This document shows positions 25,229 to 33,556 of a DNA stretch of 64,000 nucleotides, one piece after another. Made by a program: the position numbers and the translations under genes. A model generated the notes under the pieces. The model was not told where the DNA came from. It searched no databases and saw nothing but the letters and a program-made list of their open reading frames with translations. How positions within the stretch are numbered: position 1 is the stretch's first letter; the number at the start of each line of letters is the position of its first letter. The DNA is from CAIWHR01 sp963788185 (GTDB lineage Bacteria; Pseudomonadota; Gammaproteobacteria; Burkholderiales; Casimicrobiaceae): positions 56,914 to 120,913 of the forward strand of contig CAWBGE010000008.1 of assembly GCA_963788185.1 (NCBI GenBank), in the 5' to 3' direction.

Positions 25229-25302
25229 GCTGCGATCATGCGACAGCCGGCCAATAGCCGCGTAACCAGCTCAGGTCGAACGGAATCGAGTTTCTGCGGA
25301 GC

Positions 25303-25623
25303 GAAGCGCTGACGGTAGTGGAGAATGGAAAGCTGGTGGGCGTACTGTCGGAGCGCGACTACACTCGAAAAGTGGCCCTACTAGGACGGGACTCGAAAGA
25401 CACCAAGGTCGCAGACGTTATGACCAGAAACGTGATCGTTGTGACGCCGCAATCGAGGACCCGCGATTGCATAACCCTCATGCGACTGAAGAGAATCCGC
25501 CATCTGCCCGTGATCGACGGGGATACGGTCTTGGGCATGATCTCGATCCGCGACATTTTGGACGACGTTATCGCTGACCACGAACTCACCATTGCGCAGT
25601 TTCAGGGCTACATCTCTTCCTAG
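25303..25623 (+). pseudogene. CBS-domain protein lacking its N-terminal part
   Basis: Reads EALTVVENGKLVGVLSERDY, VADVMTRNVIVVTP, RIRHLPVIDGDTVLGMISIRD and ends FQGYISS: the second half of the first CBS motif and a complete second one, as in short stand-alone CBS pairs of about 140 residues. The first 40 or so residues are missing at the junction with the transposon remnant. A GTG at 25318 could start a truncated product. CBS pairs bind adenosine nucleotides. Confidence 0.72.
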
Positions 25624-25806
25624 AGAAACATGCGTCGGTGGAAACCTGATTCTATTTCCCGCTGCCGGTCTGCCCAGCTGAAGTTTGCGATGCCATGCGC
25701 CACGAAGGCTGAAAGCCCAAGCGGAGAATGAGGCCGAGCGCATCCCGCCTGGGCCGCAGGGGCTAAACTCTGCCCACCGCGTTTCGACAGACGCCACCAC
25801 GCCATC

Positions 25807-26457
25807 ATGAAGTTGACTGCGGACGAGTTGGCCCGGATTGCCAAGCTGACCATTGGGCACTATGACGAGCGCGCCGACGCGTTCTGGCAGGGCACGCGGG
25901 ATCACGACGTGAGCCAGAATATTGCGGCGCTGCTGCAGCACATCGAGGCCAGCGTCCCGTTCACGATCCTGGACCTTGGCTGCGGGCCCGGACGCGACCT
26001 CATCGCCTTCGCAGGGTTGGGCCACATCGCGGTGGGCGTGGAAGGCGCGGCTAACCTGGCCGCGATGGCGCGCGCAAATAGCGGCTGCGAAGTCTGGCAG
26101 CAGGACCTGCTTGCGCTCGATCTGCCGCAACAACGCTTTGATGGCGTCTTCGCCAATGCCGTCCTGTTCCATGTGCCGGGCCAGGAACTCCCACGGGTGT
26201 TGCGGCAGCTGCACGCGACCCTCAAGCCGGGTGGCGTGCTATTCAGCTCCAATCCGCGCGGCCGCAACGAGGAAGGCTGGCATGGCGAGCGCTATGGCGC
26301 CTATCACGAGCTCGAAACATGGCGCCGATATCTGACCGCGGCCAACTTCGTGGAACTGGACCACTACTACCGCCCGCCTGGACTGCCACTCGAGCAGCAG
26401 CCCTGGCTGGCGAGCGTTTGGCGCCGGGCTGACAGCACGCCTGTCTCCCTCCCATGA
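25807..26457 (+). CDS. Class I SAM-dependent methyltransferase
   Basis: 216 residues. Motif I ILDLGCGPGRDLIAF, motif II acidic Glu in VGVEGAANL, motif III-like FDGVFANAVLFHVP and post-III LKPGGVLFSSNPRG. The N-terminal YDERADAFWQGTRDHDVSQN is typical of small UbiE/Tam-like methyltransferases of unassigned substrate. A single gene, possibly followed by two small genes on the same strand. Confidence 0.85.
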   Translation: MKLTADELARIAKLTIGHYDERADAFWQGTRDHDVSQNIAALLQHIEASVPFTILDLGCGPGRDLIAFAGLGHIAVGVEGAANLAAMARANSGCEVWQQDLLALDLPQQRFDGVFANAVLFHVPGQELPRVLRQLHATLKPGGVLFSSNPRGRNEEGWHGERYGAYHELETWRRYLTAANFVELDHYYRPPGLPLEQQPWLASVWRRADSTPVSLP

Positions 26458-26463
26458 GCCGCG

Positions 26464-26646
26464 ATGATGTACGAGAAGGCCTTGCGAATCGCGCTGCACA
26501 AGCAGGCAAGTGCGCTGCGCCGGCGCATGGACGACCGCCTGCGCACATCCGGTCACGGCCACGGGTACGCCGAGCCTGACGAGACAGTGGTCGAGTACGA
26601 CGAGGATGCGCAGGCCGAAATCGACCGGAACGACGACTTTGCTTGA
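26464..26646 (+). CDS. Small hypothetical protein
   Basis: 60 residues: basic N-terminal half (ALRIALHKQASALRRRMDDR) and acidic C-terminal half (EPDETVVEYDEDAQAEID). This charge pattern and the position 6 bp after the methyltransferase stop suggest a real gene, though no good ribosome site is seen. Not assigned to a family. Confidence 0.45.
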   Translation: MMYEKALRIALHKQASALRRRMDDRLRTSGHGHGYAEPDETVVEYDEDAQAEIDRNDDFA

Positions 26647-26729
26647 GAGGAAAGTTCACATGCCAATGCGCACACCCGCCAGGAAGATCAGAGGTGCGCC
26701 TGCTGGCACCCACCGGCTATCCTCGGTGT

Positions 26730-26927
26730 ATGGATACCATCGACCTGCGCTGCTGCCCGTTCTGTGCCAACGAAACGCTGACCATCGCGTCAGTCATCAT
26801 CGAGATTGGCGAGGTCCGCTGCGTCAAGTGCCCGGAGTGCGGCGCGCATGGACCGCTGGCGACCAGCAATGACCAGCCAGGCCACGCGAAGTTTCTGTGG
26901 AACCAGCGTTACGGCAGCGGCCACTGA
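26730..26927 (+). CDS. Lar-like restriction-alleviation zinc-ribbon protein
   Basis: 65 residues. LRCCPFCANETL and VRCVKCPECGAHGP give CxxC pairs (Cys9/Cys12 and Cys34/Cys37), and the tail KFLWNQRYG matches the AxxxWNxR end of the Lar family, phage/prophage proteins that blunt type I restriction. The ATG at 26730 is chosen because the zinc ribbon starts just after it. It is likely phage- or plasmid-derived. Confidence 0.65.
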   Translation: MDTIDLRCCPFCANETLTIASVIIEIGEVRCVKCPECGAHGPLATSNDQPGHAKFLWNQRYGSGH

Positions 26928-27216
26928 CGACTGCCGGGTTGATGTTGCCGGCAGTCCCGGTTGGATTGATAGCAGCATCCGGTAGTTGCAGCGGGTAGTC
27001 CAATTCCTGCCGCCGGTTCTGTTCCAAGTCGACGTGCTCTACCCACGCGATGAAGCGCGGCGCGAACTTCGGGCAATCGTCCAAAGTGGCGTTCAGCGCG
27101 TCGAGTGCGCGGTCGTTGAGGGCAACGACGAGGCAGTCGAGATCAGCATTCATGCTTGCATCGCGCCACGGCTCCGAGATGGCGACTTCGCCGCTTGGTG
27201 TCGATTGGATTGACAT
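26824..27216 (-). CDS. Uncertain hypothetical protein antisense to the Lar-like gene end
   Basis: The first 100 residues (MSIQSTPSGEVAISEPWRDA, LDALNATLDDCPKFAPRFIAW) have a natural-looking acidic composition and G/C-ending codons. The end runs across the opposite strand of the Lar-like gene, so the true 3' end may be a stop lost by rearrangement. No family recognised. Confidence 0.3.
   Translation of the reverse strand: MSIQSTPSGEVAISEPWRDASMNADLDCLVVALNDRALDALNATLDDCPKFAPRFIAWVEHVDLEQNRRQELDYPLQLPDAAINPTGTAGNINPAVVSGRCRNAGSTETSRGLAGHCWSPAVHARRTPGT
26929..26956 (+). terminator. Hairpin after the Lar-like gene
   Basis: GACTGCCGG and CCGGCAGTC form a perfect 9-bp stem around a 10-base loop two bases past the stop codon. 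No T-run follows, so it may be a weak or factor-assisted terminator. Confidence 0.4.
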
Positions 27217-27361
27217 CCCGACCGTTTTGGTCCGGAACTCGCCTCGGTAACGCGCTGTATTTGCTTATTTCTATTTCTATGGAATGGTTAATGCTTGCTC
27301 TGCGATTGGTTGTAATTGGCAGAATCAATAAGGAAGCGCCAACTGCTTAAGGGGTACGGAC

Positions 27362-28366
27362 ATGAGCCAGAATTTTTCCAAGATCTTCATCGCAATCGTC
27401 GCACCACTGGCACTTTCGCTAACCCTTTCGCCATCAACTGTTCTTGCCGCGACCATCGCCTCCGGCACAGCTACTTACGAGTGGAATATCACGGGGATAG
27501 ATATTGGGAATTCCCTCTTGCCATACACTCAAGCAGCGCAAGGGTACTATTACTATCCACCGAATAACACGCTGCGCGACAGGTTTGATTTTCCTCCTGT
27601 TGTTTTTGACGGGGTCGCGGGAAGAGCTTATTCATCCACCTCGCTTCTCAGTTCAGCTACAGCCTCGATTTCAGCTATCTCCCCGGTAGGTGTAGGTAAC
27701 AGTTTCTTGACTTCCGGAAGCGTTACTATGCAGACTAGTGCAACCTCCGTAAAAGAGGTCGCGAACACCGCCGATCGGGACTACTCCTTGATTTACCTTA
27801 ACGGGGGGGCAATTCGGCCAACGCTTGACGCCTCGACAACTGCTCAGAACTGGACAATATCAACCACTTTTTCCGATACTTCACCAGGGTGGTCTTCTAG
27901 TGATCCTTTGGTGGATGGCGGTTATGGTTATTCTTATATCTACGCTAGCTTCTGGATGGGAACGGGATGGCGAGATAAAGATGGCGTTCTGTGGAACGTG
28001 ACGAGTTATACGTCGTCTGGCGACCCAGTTTCATGGAATTGGGATATTAACCCCAATTCTCCTGCGTTTTATTTCAGCCAAGCATCTTCCCTTTTGGCAT
28101 ATTATGAAGACCCAAATCCCGATATTTTTAGCTGGGTAAATGTTCCCAACTATACGTCCGCTGATTTCTTCAACGCAGAGCGGCCAAGCGGGTTCATTGC
28201 CGACTACACCTATTCTGTGTTGACATTGTCGCTGGCTAGTTCTGCTCACGAATGGGGAGACGCGGGCCAGACCCCACTACCCAACCCGGCACCCGAACCG
28301 GCCACTCTTTCTCTTCTCGGTATCGCCCTTGCCGGTCTGGCAGGGACGCGCAGGCGCAAGCAGTAA
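27362..28366 (+). CDS. PEP-CTERM exported protein 1
   Basis: 334 residues. Signal peptide with cleavage near STVLA-A; a long Ser/Thr/Tyr-rich extracellular domain without recognised fold; C-terminal sorting tag PAPEPATLSLLGIALAGLAG then RRRKQ. PEP-CTERM proteins are cut by an exosortase and linked to exopolysaccharide biofilm production. Codons are markedly more AT-rich than in neighbouring genes, suggesting recent transfer. AGGGG with 7-base spacing supports the ATG at 27362. No exosortase gene is in the window. Confidence 0.88.
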   Translation: MSQNFSKIFIAIVAPLALSLTLSPSTVLAATIASGTATYEWNITGIDIGNSLLPYTQAAQGYYYYPPNNTLRDRFDFPPVVFDGVAGRAYSSTSLLSSATASISAISPVGVGNSFLTSGSVTMQTSATSVKEVANTADRDYSLIYLNGGAIRPTLDASTTAQNWTISTTFSDTSPGWSSSDPLVDGGYGYSYIYASFWMGTGWRDKDGVLWNVTSYTSSGDPVSWNWDINPNSPAFYFSQASSLLAYYEDPNPDIFSWVNVPNYTSADFFNAERPSGFIADYTYSVLTLSLASSAHEWGDAGQTPLPNPAPEPATLSLLGIALAGLAGTRRRKQ

Positions 28367-28384
28367 TCGGCAACGCCTGACGAC

Positions 28385-28407
28385 AAGCCCGCCCGTGTGG
28401 CCGGCTT
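28385..28407 (+). terminator. Probable terminator of PEP-CTERM gene 1
   Basis: AAGCC-C-GCC / GGC-C-GGCTT forms an 8-bp stem with one C-C mismatch, 18 bp after the stop; only a short TTCTT follows. It parallels the stronger hairpin after PEP-CTERM gene 2. Confidence 0.4.
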
Positions 28408-28409
28408 CT

Positions 28410-28569
28410 TGCCCGCAGCCGCGGCGCCGAAGGCAAAGGCCTTCCACACGGCCTCCGGGTAGTCGTCCGACTTGCGCGCAATGAGTGTGACGACCTCCAC
28501 GCCACGCTCGGCCTTGAGCTTCGCCACGCGGGCCTCGATCGCGGCGGCTTCGGTCGGCGTCAGCAGCAT
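28410..28569 (-). pseudogene. N-terminal fragment of a TPM-domain protein gene
   Basis: Reads MLLTPTEAAAIEARVAKLKA, GVEVVTLIARKSDDYPEAVW and KAFAFGAAAAG, the start of a TPM-fold membrane protein (TLP18.3/Psb32/MOLO-1). It then dissolves into the PEP-CTERM terminator sequence on the other strand. The gene has been truncated at the junction with the PEP-CTERM unit. Confidence 0.5.
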
Positions 28570-29176
28570 GGGTCGTGGCTCGGAGAACGGCTGAGGTTAG
28601 CTTCAATGTCGCCGATGAAAAAGACCCGCGGCGCCTTCTGGCTTGGCCGGTCCTCGTTGGCGCTGTCGCGGCGCACGGCAATGGCGGACCGTGAGAGCCT
28701 GCCAGCGCTGTCGTTGCTCTTCGTCAACGGCTTCGGCCCGGCGAATCGGAGAATTTCAACTGGTCGCACACTTCGCTGATGCTGCTCAACGAAGTGAATG
28801 GTTGTTTTTGCGCGCGTTCCCCGGGCAATCTGTCGGCATTCTTTACAGCCGCTGTGCTCGAAACTCTTGCCTATCACCTAATGTCACTGCTGTCCGGTTG
28901 AAAGTCCTCTCGCCCATTCCGCGGGGATCTCGCGGGGCATCGAGCTCGAAAACCTGCTGAAAACTCGGAAATCGCGATTCAAATCGGCACCAAAAGAAAT
29001 CGGCCTGCAACCCGCGCCAGTGCTTGATCTCCGCCTCGGCACAGGTCATTTAACCGGACAGTAGTGACCTAATGTATTGAATTACTATCGAAAGGTGTTA
29101 TTCGGCATGGATCTTGCCTGCCCTGAAGGTGAAGAGCATGCGCCGGATGGCGACGGAGGTTGAGAGAGGAAGAGCA
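28570..29176. other. Gene-free stretch before PEP-CTERM gene 2
   Basis: About 600 bp with no supportable gene. The last 70 bp (29045-29110) are AT-rich and are the likely promoter of PEP-CTERM gene 2. Confidence 0.4.
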
Positions 29177-29992
29177 ATGAATATCAGATCGATCCTGGCC
29201 GCCGTGCTGCTCGGCGGCTCGCTTCTCGGCCATTCGGCCGCGCACGCGGCGATCGCTGAAACGTCGGTTTCGGTCGACTGGGGAAGCATTACCGCTCGCT
29301 TGGACAGCGATCCGATTTCTACCTTCGACCTGGGCCAGTCCTCGACCTCCGTCGGCGCCAGGGCGGAGTACGTCGATAACGCCGGAGCCCAGCTCTCATC
29401 CTCGTCGTCGGGCTGGGGCAGCCTCAGCGTGATTTCCTCGATTCCAAACGCGTTCGGTCACGGCTATTCATCACCTGATGACATCAATGCCGTTGGCAAT
29501 GGCATTGCCGACGGCGTCATCAACACCTACGGCCGGGGCACAGCGTACGCGTACCGGATCGGCTACTTCACGGTGCTTAGTGTGACAGCCAGCTATGTGC
29601 TGGACTTTGCGGTTCCGTTCAGTGTTCGGCACTTCTTCGACTACAACCCGTCGACCGATGGCGTCGGCGCATACAGCCGTTACGCCATTGGCGTCTACTA
29701 CGTTGATCCGGCGGACGGCGGGACAAAGGCCTACCCGGGAGACAACGGCGACAGCGGGGTGTTCTCCCATTACAGCGGCGGACCCGAGGACTGGAATGGC
29801 ACCTGGACGGCGTCCGGGGTGCTGAGCGTCAGCGACTTCATGATCACCGGCTACACGACCTACGCGATCGACGCGTTTGTCTACACGGATGGCAACGCCG
29901 GCACCGCGGCGGTCGTTCCCGAACCGGGAACCCTCGCCCTTCTGGGCCTCGGCCTCGCCGGTCTAGCAGCTGCGCGCAGGCGCAAGCAGTAA
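29177..29992 (+). CDS. PEP-CTERM exported protein 2
   Basis: 271 residues. Signal peptide MNIRSILAAVLLGGSLLGHS cleaved near AHAA; secreted beta-rich domain (Gly, Ser, Tyr, Asp rich, no cysteine pairs); sorting tag VVPEPGTLALLGLGLAGLAA then RRRKQ. GAGAGGA upstream supports the ATG at 29177. The final 32 bases of gene and 3' flank are identical to those of PEP-CTERM gene 1, so the two ends share a recent common source although the bodies differ. Confidence 0.9.
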   Translation: MNIRSILAAVLLGGSLLGHSAAHAAIAETSVSVDWGSITARLDSDPISTFDLGQSSTSVGARAEYVDNAGAQLSSSSSGWGSLSVISSIPNAFGHGYSSPDDINAVGNGIADGVINTYGRGTAYAYRIGYFTVLSVTASYVLDFAVPFSVRHFFDYNPSTDGVGAYSRYAIGVYYVDPADGGTKAYPGDNGDSGVFSHYSGGPEDWNGTWTASGVLSVSDFMITGYTTYAIDAFVYTDGNAGTAAVVPEPGTLALLGLGLAGLAAARRRKQ

Positions 29993-30010
29993 TCGGCAAC
30001 GCCTAGCGAT

Positions 30011-30037
30011 AGCCCCGCTCAAGTAGCGGGGCTTTTT
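30011..30037 (+). terminator. Rho-independent terminator of PEP-CTERM gene 2
   Basis: AGCCCCGCT and AGCGGGGCT form a perfect 9-bp stem with a 5-base loop, followed by TTTTTG, 18 bp after the stop codon. Confidence 0.88.
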
Positions 30038-30135
30038 GTTTGTGCGGACGACTGCTTCGGAGCGAGATTCGTCACGCTGGCGACCGGCTCCTCATGGCCG
30101 TTATGGAAAGATGCTTTTTATGGAAAGCGCCGTGA

Positions 30136-30294
30136 TTTAGCTTCGAGGAGGACTCCGTCGTTCTGCTGTTGAGCGGGCAGCCGCTCGATGAGCTGGTCGT
30201 CGGCTAAGGCCCCTTTGTCATGAATAGCGACGACGAAATCATGCAGGCGATGCGCGCCTTCGGGAGCAGGAATTTCGGGCAGATCGCCCGCTGA
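30136..30294 (+). pseudogene. C-terminal fragment of a pirin-family gene
   Basis: The frame reads SFEEDSVVLLLSGQPLDELV, VG, a TAA stop, then GPFVMNSDDEIMQAMRAFGS and FGQIAR. Pirins have GYGPFVMN at this point, so the stop replaces Tyr. The whole N-terminal cupin part is absent. Just upstream, the 10-mer TTATGGAAAG occurs twice (30101 and 30119). It is a decayed fragment. Confidence 0.65.
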
Positions 30295-30396
30295 TCCGGC
30301 CGCGCACCCGCGGCACGTCGGGAGCAGACGTCAGGGAGCCGCGCCGCCACCCAACCTTTGGGCGGCCAGCCTGCAGCACCGCTGTGGGCGCATCGG

Positions 30397-30837
30397 TCAG
30401 CCCTTCGCCTCCCGCGGCACGACGCCGATCGTGAGGCGCGAGATGCAGACCAGCCGGGCGGCATCGTCGACGACCCGGATCTCCCAGATTTGGGTCGTTC
30501 GCCCGAGGTGCAGGGGCCGTGCAGTCCCATGCACCCACCCCTCGCGAACGCCGCGGACATGATTCGCATTGATCTCGATACCGACGGTCAGCGCTGCGCC
30601 GTCGTCGACGGAACAATGGGCGGCAGCGCTGCCTACCGTTTCGGCGAGCAGCACCGAAGCCCCGCCGTGCAAAAGCCCGTAGGGCTGGATGGTTCGTCCG
30701 TCGACGGGCATCCGAGCGGTGAGGTAGTCGTCTCCAACCTCGGTGAACTCGATGCCGAGATGCGCGACCGCGGTGGCGCGGGACATTGCCTGGAGGTCGG
30801 CAAGCGTCGGCCGGCGATGCCAGATAGCAGTTGCCAT
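30397..30837 (-). CDS. Hotdog-fold thioesterase (PaaI/YbgC-like)
   Basis: 146 residues. The hotdog motif LLHGGASVLLAETVGSAAAH holds the catalytic His/Glu region, preceded by LGIEFTEVGDDYLTARMPV and followed by GIEINANHVRGVREG. It matches PaaI/EntH-type acyl-CoA thioesterases, which release fatty or aromatic acids from stalled CoA esters. The start at 30837 is by homology; no strong ribosome site. It is divergent from the dehydrogenase at 30946. Confidence 0.85.
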   Translation of the reverse strand: MATAIWHRRPTLADLQAMSRATAVAHLGIEFTEVGDDYLTARMPVDGRTIQPYGLLHGGASVLLAETVGSAAAHCSVDDGAALTVGIEINANHVRGVREGWVHGTARPLHLGRTTQIWEIRVVDDAARLVCISRLTIGVVPREAKG

Positions 30838-30945
30838 AGAATGGGTGCATCGATCGGGAAACGTTAGTATCGTATTCTGCGACATCTTTGCGCAAACCGC
30901 CGTGGCGAGCGCGGCTTGCATCAATTCCGAATTCAGGACACCCAC

Positions 30946-31815
30946 ATGAAAGCAGCCATCGGTTTCGTCGGTGCCGGATGGATGGGCACCGGCATGGCCA
31001 TGCACCTTCTTGCCGCCGGCCATCCGGTCAGCGTGCATGCGCATCGCAATCGCTCCGGCGTCGATCGCTTGTGCGCACGCGGGGCAGCGGAAGCAAGCGA
31101 TCTTGCGTCGTTGGCGCGCGGTGCAGAGGTCATCGTGCTTTGCCTCAGCGACGCCGACGCCGTTCGCGCCGTCCTCGACGGCGCTGGCCCCGGCCTTCGG
31201 CCCGGGCATCTCGTCATCGACGCCACCACGTCCGACCCGCGGGTGACCGGCGCGCTTGCCGAGTCGCTGTCCGCGCGCGGCGTGCGGCTCGTCGACGCGC
31301 CGGTGACCGGTGGGCCGACGCAGGCGGAGGCGGGCGTCCTGGGGTCGCTCGTCGGCTGCGAAGCGTCCGACTTCGACGCGGTGCAGCGGATCGTCGCCTG
31401 CTATTCGGCGGTGGTACAGCGAATGGGCGAGGTGGGCAGCGGTCACGCCGCCAAACTGCTGAACAACTTCGTCACCCAGGGTACGGTGGTGCTGCTGGCC
31501 GAGGCCTACACCCGCGCGCGCGACAGCGGCATCGACTGGCAGGCCCTTTACGCCGTCATGTGCGCGGGCGCAGCGCGTTCCGGCACGCTGGAAAAGGTCG
31601 TGGGGCCGGCGCTTGGCGGCGACTTCGACGGCAGCAAGTTCACGATCCGCAACGCAGCCAAGGACCTCGGCTACTACTGCGCGCTGGCTGCGGGCTCCGA
31701 TCGGGGACCAAGCGCGCTCGGCGAGGCGATACACAAGCGCTTTGCCGATGCGGAGGCGTCCGGCGCCGGACATCGCTTCGTGAGCCGATTGCTCGATCCC
31801 GACATCCCGGGCTGA
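30946..31815 (+). CDS. NAD(P)-dependent beta-hydroxyacid dehydrogenase (HIBADH family)
   Basis: 289 residues. Rossmann motif IGFVGAGWMGTGMAMHLLAAG, substrate motif LVDAPVTGGPTQAE, and the catalytic Lys in GSGHAAKLLNNF. The family includes 3-hydroxyisobutyrate, tartronate-semialdehyde and related dehydrogenases. AGGA seven bases before the ATG. Divergent from the thioesterase; no operon partners downstream. Confidence 0.88.
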   Translation: MKAAIGFVGAGWMGTGMAMHLLAAGHPVSVHAHRNRSGVDRLCARGAAEASDLASLARGAEVIVLCLSDADAVRAVLDGAGPGLRPGHLVIDATTSDPRVTGALAESLSARGVRLVDAPVTGGPTQAEAGVLGSLVGCEASDFDAVQRIVACYSAVVQRMGEVGSGHAAKLLNNFVTQGTVVLLAEAYTRARDSGIDWQALYAVMCAGAARSGTLEKVVGPALGGDFDGSKFTIRNAAKDLGYYCALAAGSDRGPSALGEAIHKRFADAEASGAGHRFVSRLLDPDIPG

Positions 31816-32011
31816 TCCCGGGTCGAAAGACAAGGGCGACGGCCGGGTCTGCCCGATGCGCAGCACCGCTCCCGCGCGATCCTAGGACCGAGATCGACCC
31901 GGAGCGGCCAAAGGAGCGACGGGAAAGCGGTCATGTCGCACTCGTCGCTCTCCCGGCGCTCTCAACTGCAACCAACCGAGACGCGAGCGACGTTGTGACG
32001 CTCTGCTCGGT

Positions 32012-33541
32012 CTACTGCGGCGCACACATGACGACCAGATCCGGACCGTCACCCTCGGCCAGCCATCCCGTCGCAACCATCTGATCACGTACCGTCCGGT
32101 CGGTCATGTAGCGGTGGTTGGCATCGAGACGATTGCTGAAGACCCGATACACCTGCGTTGTGTTGGCCGGACAGACCCCTGCCGTCGGCAGGAACGCCTG
32201 CATGAAGGCGGGATCTTCCAATACGAAGGTTGGATTCTCCTGCCCGGTCGCGTTGCACTCCACAGTTCCGCGTCCGAAGAAGTGGGAGTCGCCAAGTTCC
32301 GGCGGAATGTAGTAGCGGCACACGGGCGAGGTGCCAGATTGTGCGGTCGCGTGGGTCTTGAACGAGTATCCCGTGCGCGTCCAGCCCCGGATTCGGGTGT
32401 CAGCGTCCAAATTCGCGATCTCGTCTTGCATCCAAGTGATGAAGTAGTGGTCAAGGTCGGCGTGGTAGAACTCGACGACCTTGGAGTACGCGTAAGCAGG
32501 CCCGATGAACGAACCCATGGCGATGGGGACTGAAGGAACCGGTATCGTTGCCACAACCTTGTTGGTCGCGGTGTCGATCACCGATACGCTATCGGAGAGT
32601 GCATTTGCGACGACGACTCGCGTTCCGTCCCGAGTCACATCCACTCCGGTCGGTGACTTGCCCACGCTTATCGGAAGCGACACGTCGTTGGTTGCCGTAT
32701 TGATGACGGACAAGGCGTCGGCCGACTGGTTCGTAACGTAGATGCGTGTTCCGTCGGAACTGACGGCCAGACCAGTCGGGCCGCCGCCGACGTGCACATT
32801 GAACAGCACCCCATTGGTCGTCGTATCGATCGCGGTGACGGCACCGGACCCCCGACTTGCAACGTAGACACGCGACCCATCCGGATGCGCGGCCACGCCG
32901 ACCGGCTCCGCGCCGACCGCGACCGTTGTGAGGACGGTGTTCGTCGCCGTATCCACGACCGTGACGTCGCGGGTGCCCGCGTTGGTGACATACGCCCGGG
33001 TTGACGCGCCATTCAACGCAACCGAGATCGGATTTGTGCCGACGATGACAGTTGCAACAACAGAATTTGATGCGGTATCGATCACGGACAGGTGATCATG
33101 CGCGGGCGGCGCACTCGCGCGAGTGACCACATAGGCTCGCGTTTCGCTCCCATTCAGCGCGATACCCGAACCGGAGCCGGCCAGTGCAACAGATGCGACA
33201 CCGCCGCCGCTATTCGTGTCCACGACGATGAGGCCCGGTCCGCTGGACAGGTATATACGGGTGGCGTTTCGATTCACGGCGACACTAGATGCGCCCGATC
33301 CAACCGACATCGTTCCCACGATCGCGTTCGTCGACAGGTCAATTACCGTTACCACTCCCGCTTGGGTGCTTGGGATATAGGCAAAGGGCGCGGCCGACGA
33401 CATCCCACAAGACCAAAGCACCATCCCGGCAATCGTGAGGGCGTTCACGACGCGACAAATACCCGTCGCCATACCGTTGCGAGTGCCGCATGGTTGCCTG
33501 GCGATCGATCCACTTGGATCAGCGATTTGGACCTGGCTCAT
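32012..33541 (-). CDS. Secreted YVTN beta-propeller protein with C-terminal conserved domain, copy 1
   Basis: 509 residues. About seven repeats of the form SVIDTATNxVVATIxVGxxP-GVAV-TRVYVTN make a YVTN-type propeller (residues about 50-340). The last 160 residues form a second domain opening VVEFYHADLDHYFITW, with CRYYIPPELGDSHFFGRG and paired cysteines. AGGAG supports ATG at 33541, but the signal peptide begins at an internal ATG (33472), so the true start is ambiguous. Tandem paralogue 15 bp downstream of the next entry's gene; probably surface or exported, perhaps enzyme or adhesin. Confidence 0.8.
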   Translation of the reverse strand: MSQVQIADPSGSIARQPCGTRNGMATGICRVVNALTIAGMVLWSCGMSSAAPFAYIPSTQAGVVTVIDLSTNAIVGTMSVGSGASSVAVNRNATRIYLSSGPGLIVVDTNSGGGVASVALAGSGSGIALNGSETRAYVVTRASAPPAHDHLSVIDTASNSVVATVIVGTNPISVALNGASTRAYVTNAGTRDVTVVDTATNTVLTTVAVGAEPVGVAAHPDGSRVYVASRGSGAVTAIDTTTNGVLFNVHVGGGPTGLAVSSDGTRIYVTNQSADALSVINTATNDVSLPISVGKSPTGVDVTRDGTRVVVANALSDSVSVIDTATNKVVATIPVPSVPIAMGSFIGPAYAYSKVVEFYHADLDHYFITWMQDEIANLDADTRIRGWTRTGYSFKTHATAQSGTSPVCRYYIPPELGDSHFFGRGTVECNATGQENPTFVLEDPAFMQAFLPTAGVCPANTTQVYRVFSNRLDANHRYMTDRTVRDQMVATGWLAEGDGPDLVVMCAPQ

Positions 33542-33556
33542 GGTCTTTCGCTCCTA

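Noticed and set aside
29000..29060. Sigma-54 promoter before PEP-CTERM gene 2
   Set aside because: A TGGC...TTGC pair exists on the wrong strand and with the wrong spacing for a -24/-12 element.
27362..29992. Exosortase or EPS locus expected near PEP-CTERM genes
   Set aside because: Searched for exosortase-like and glycosyltransferase genes; none is present in the window.
30397..31815. Selenocysteine-containing proteins linked to selD
   Set aside because: No in-frame TGA flanked by a SECIS-like hairpin was found in any gene; the TGA in the transposase replaces Trp in a decayed gene.
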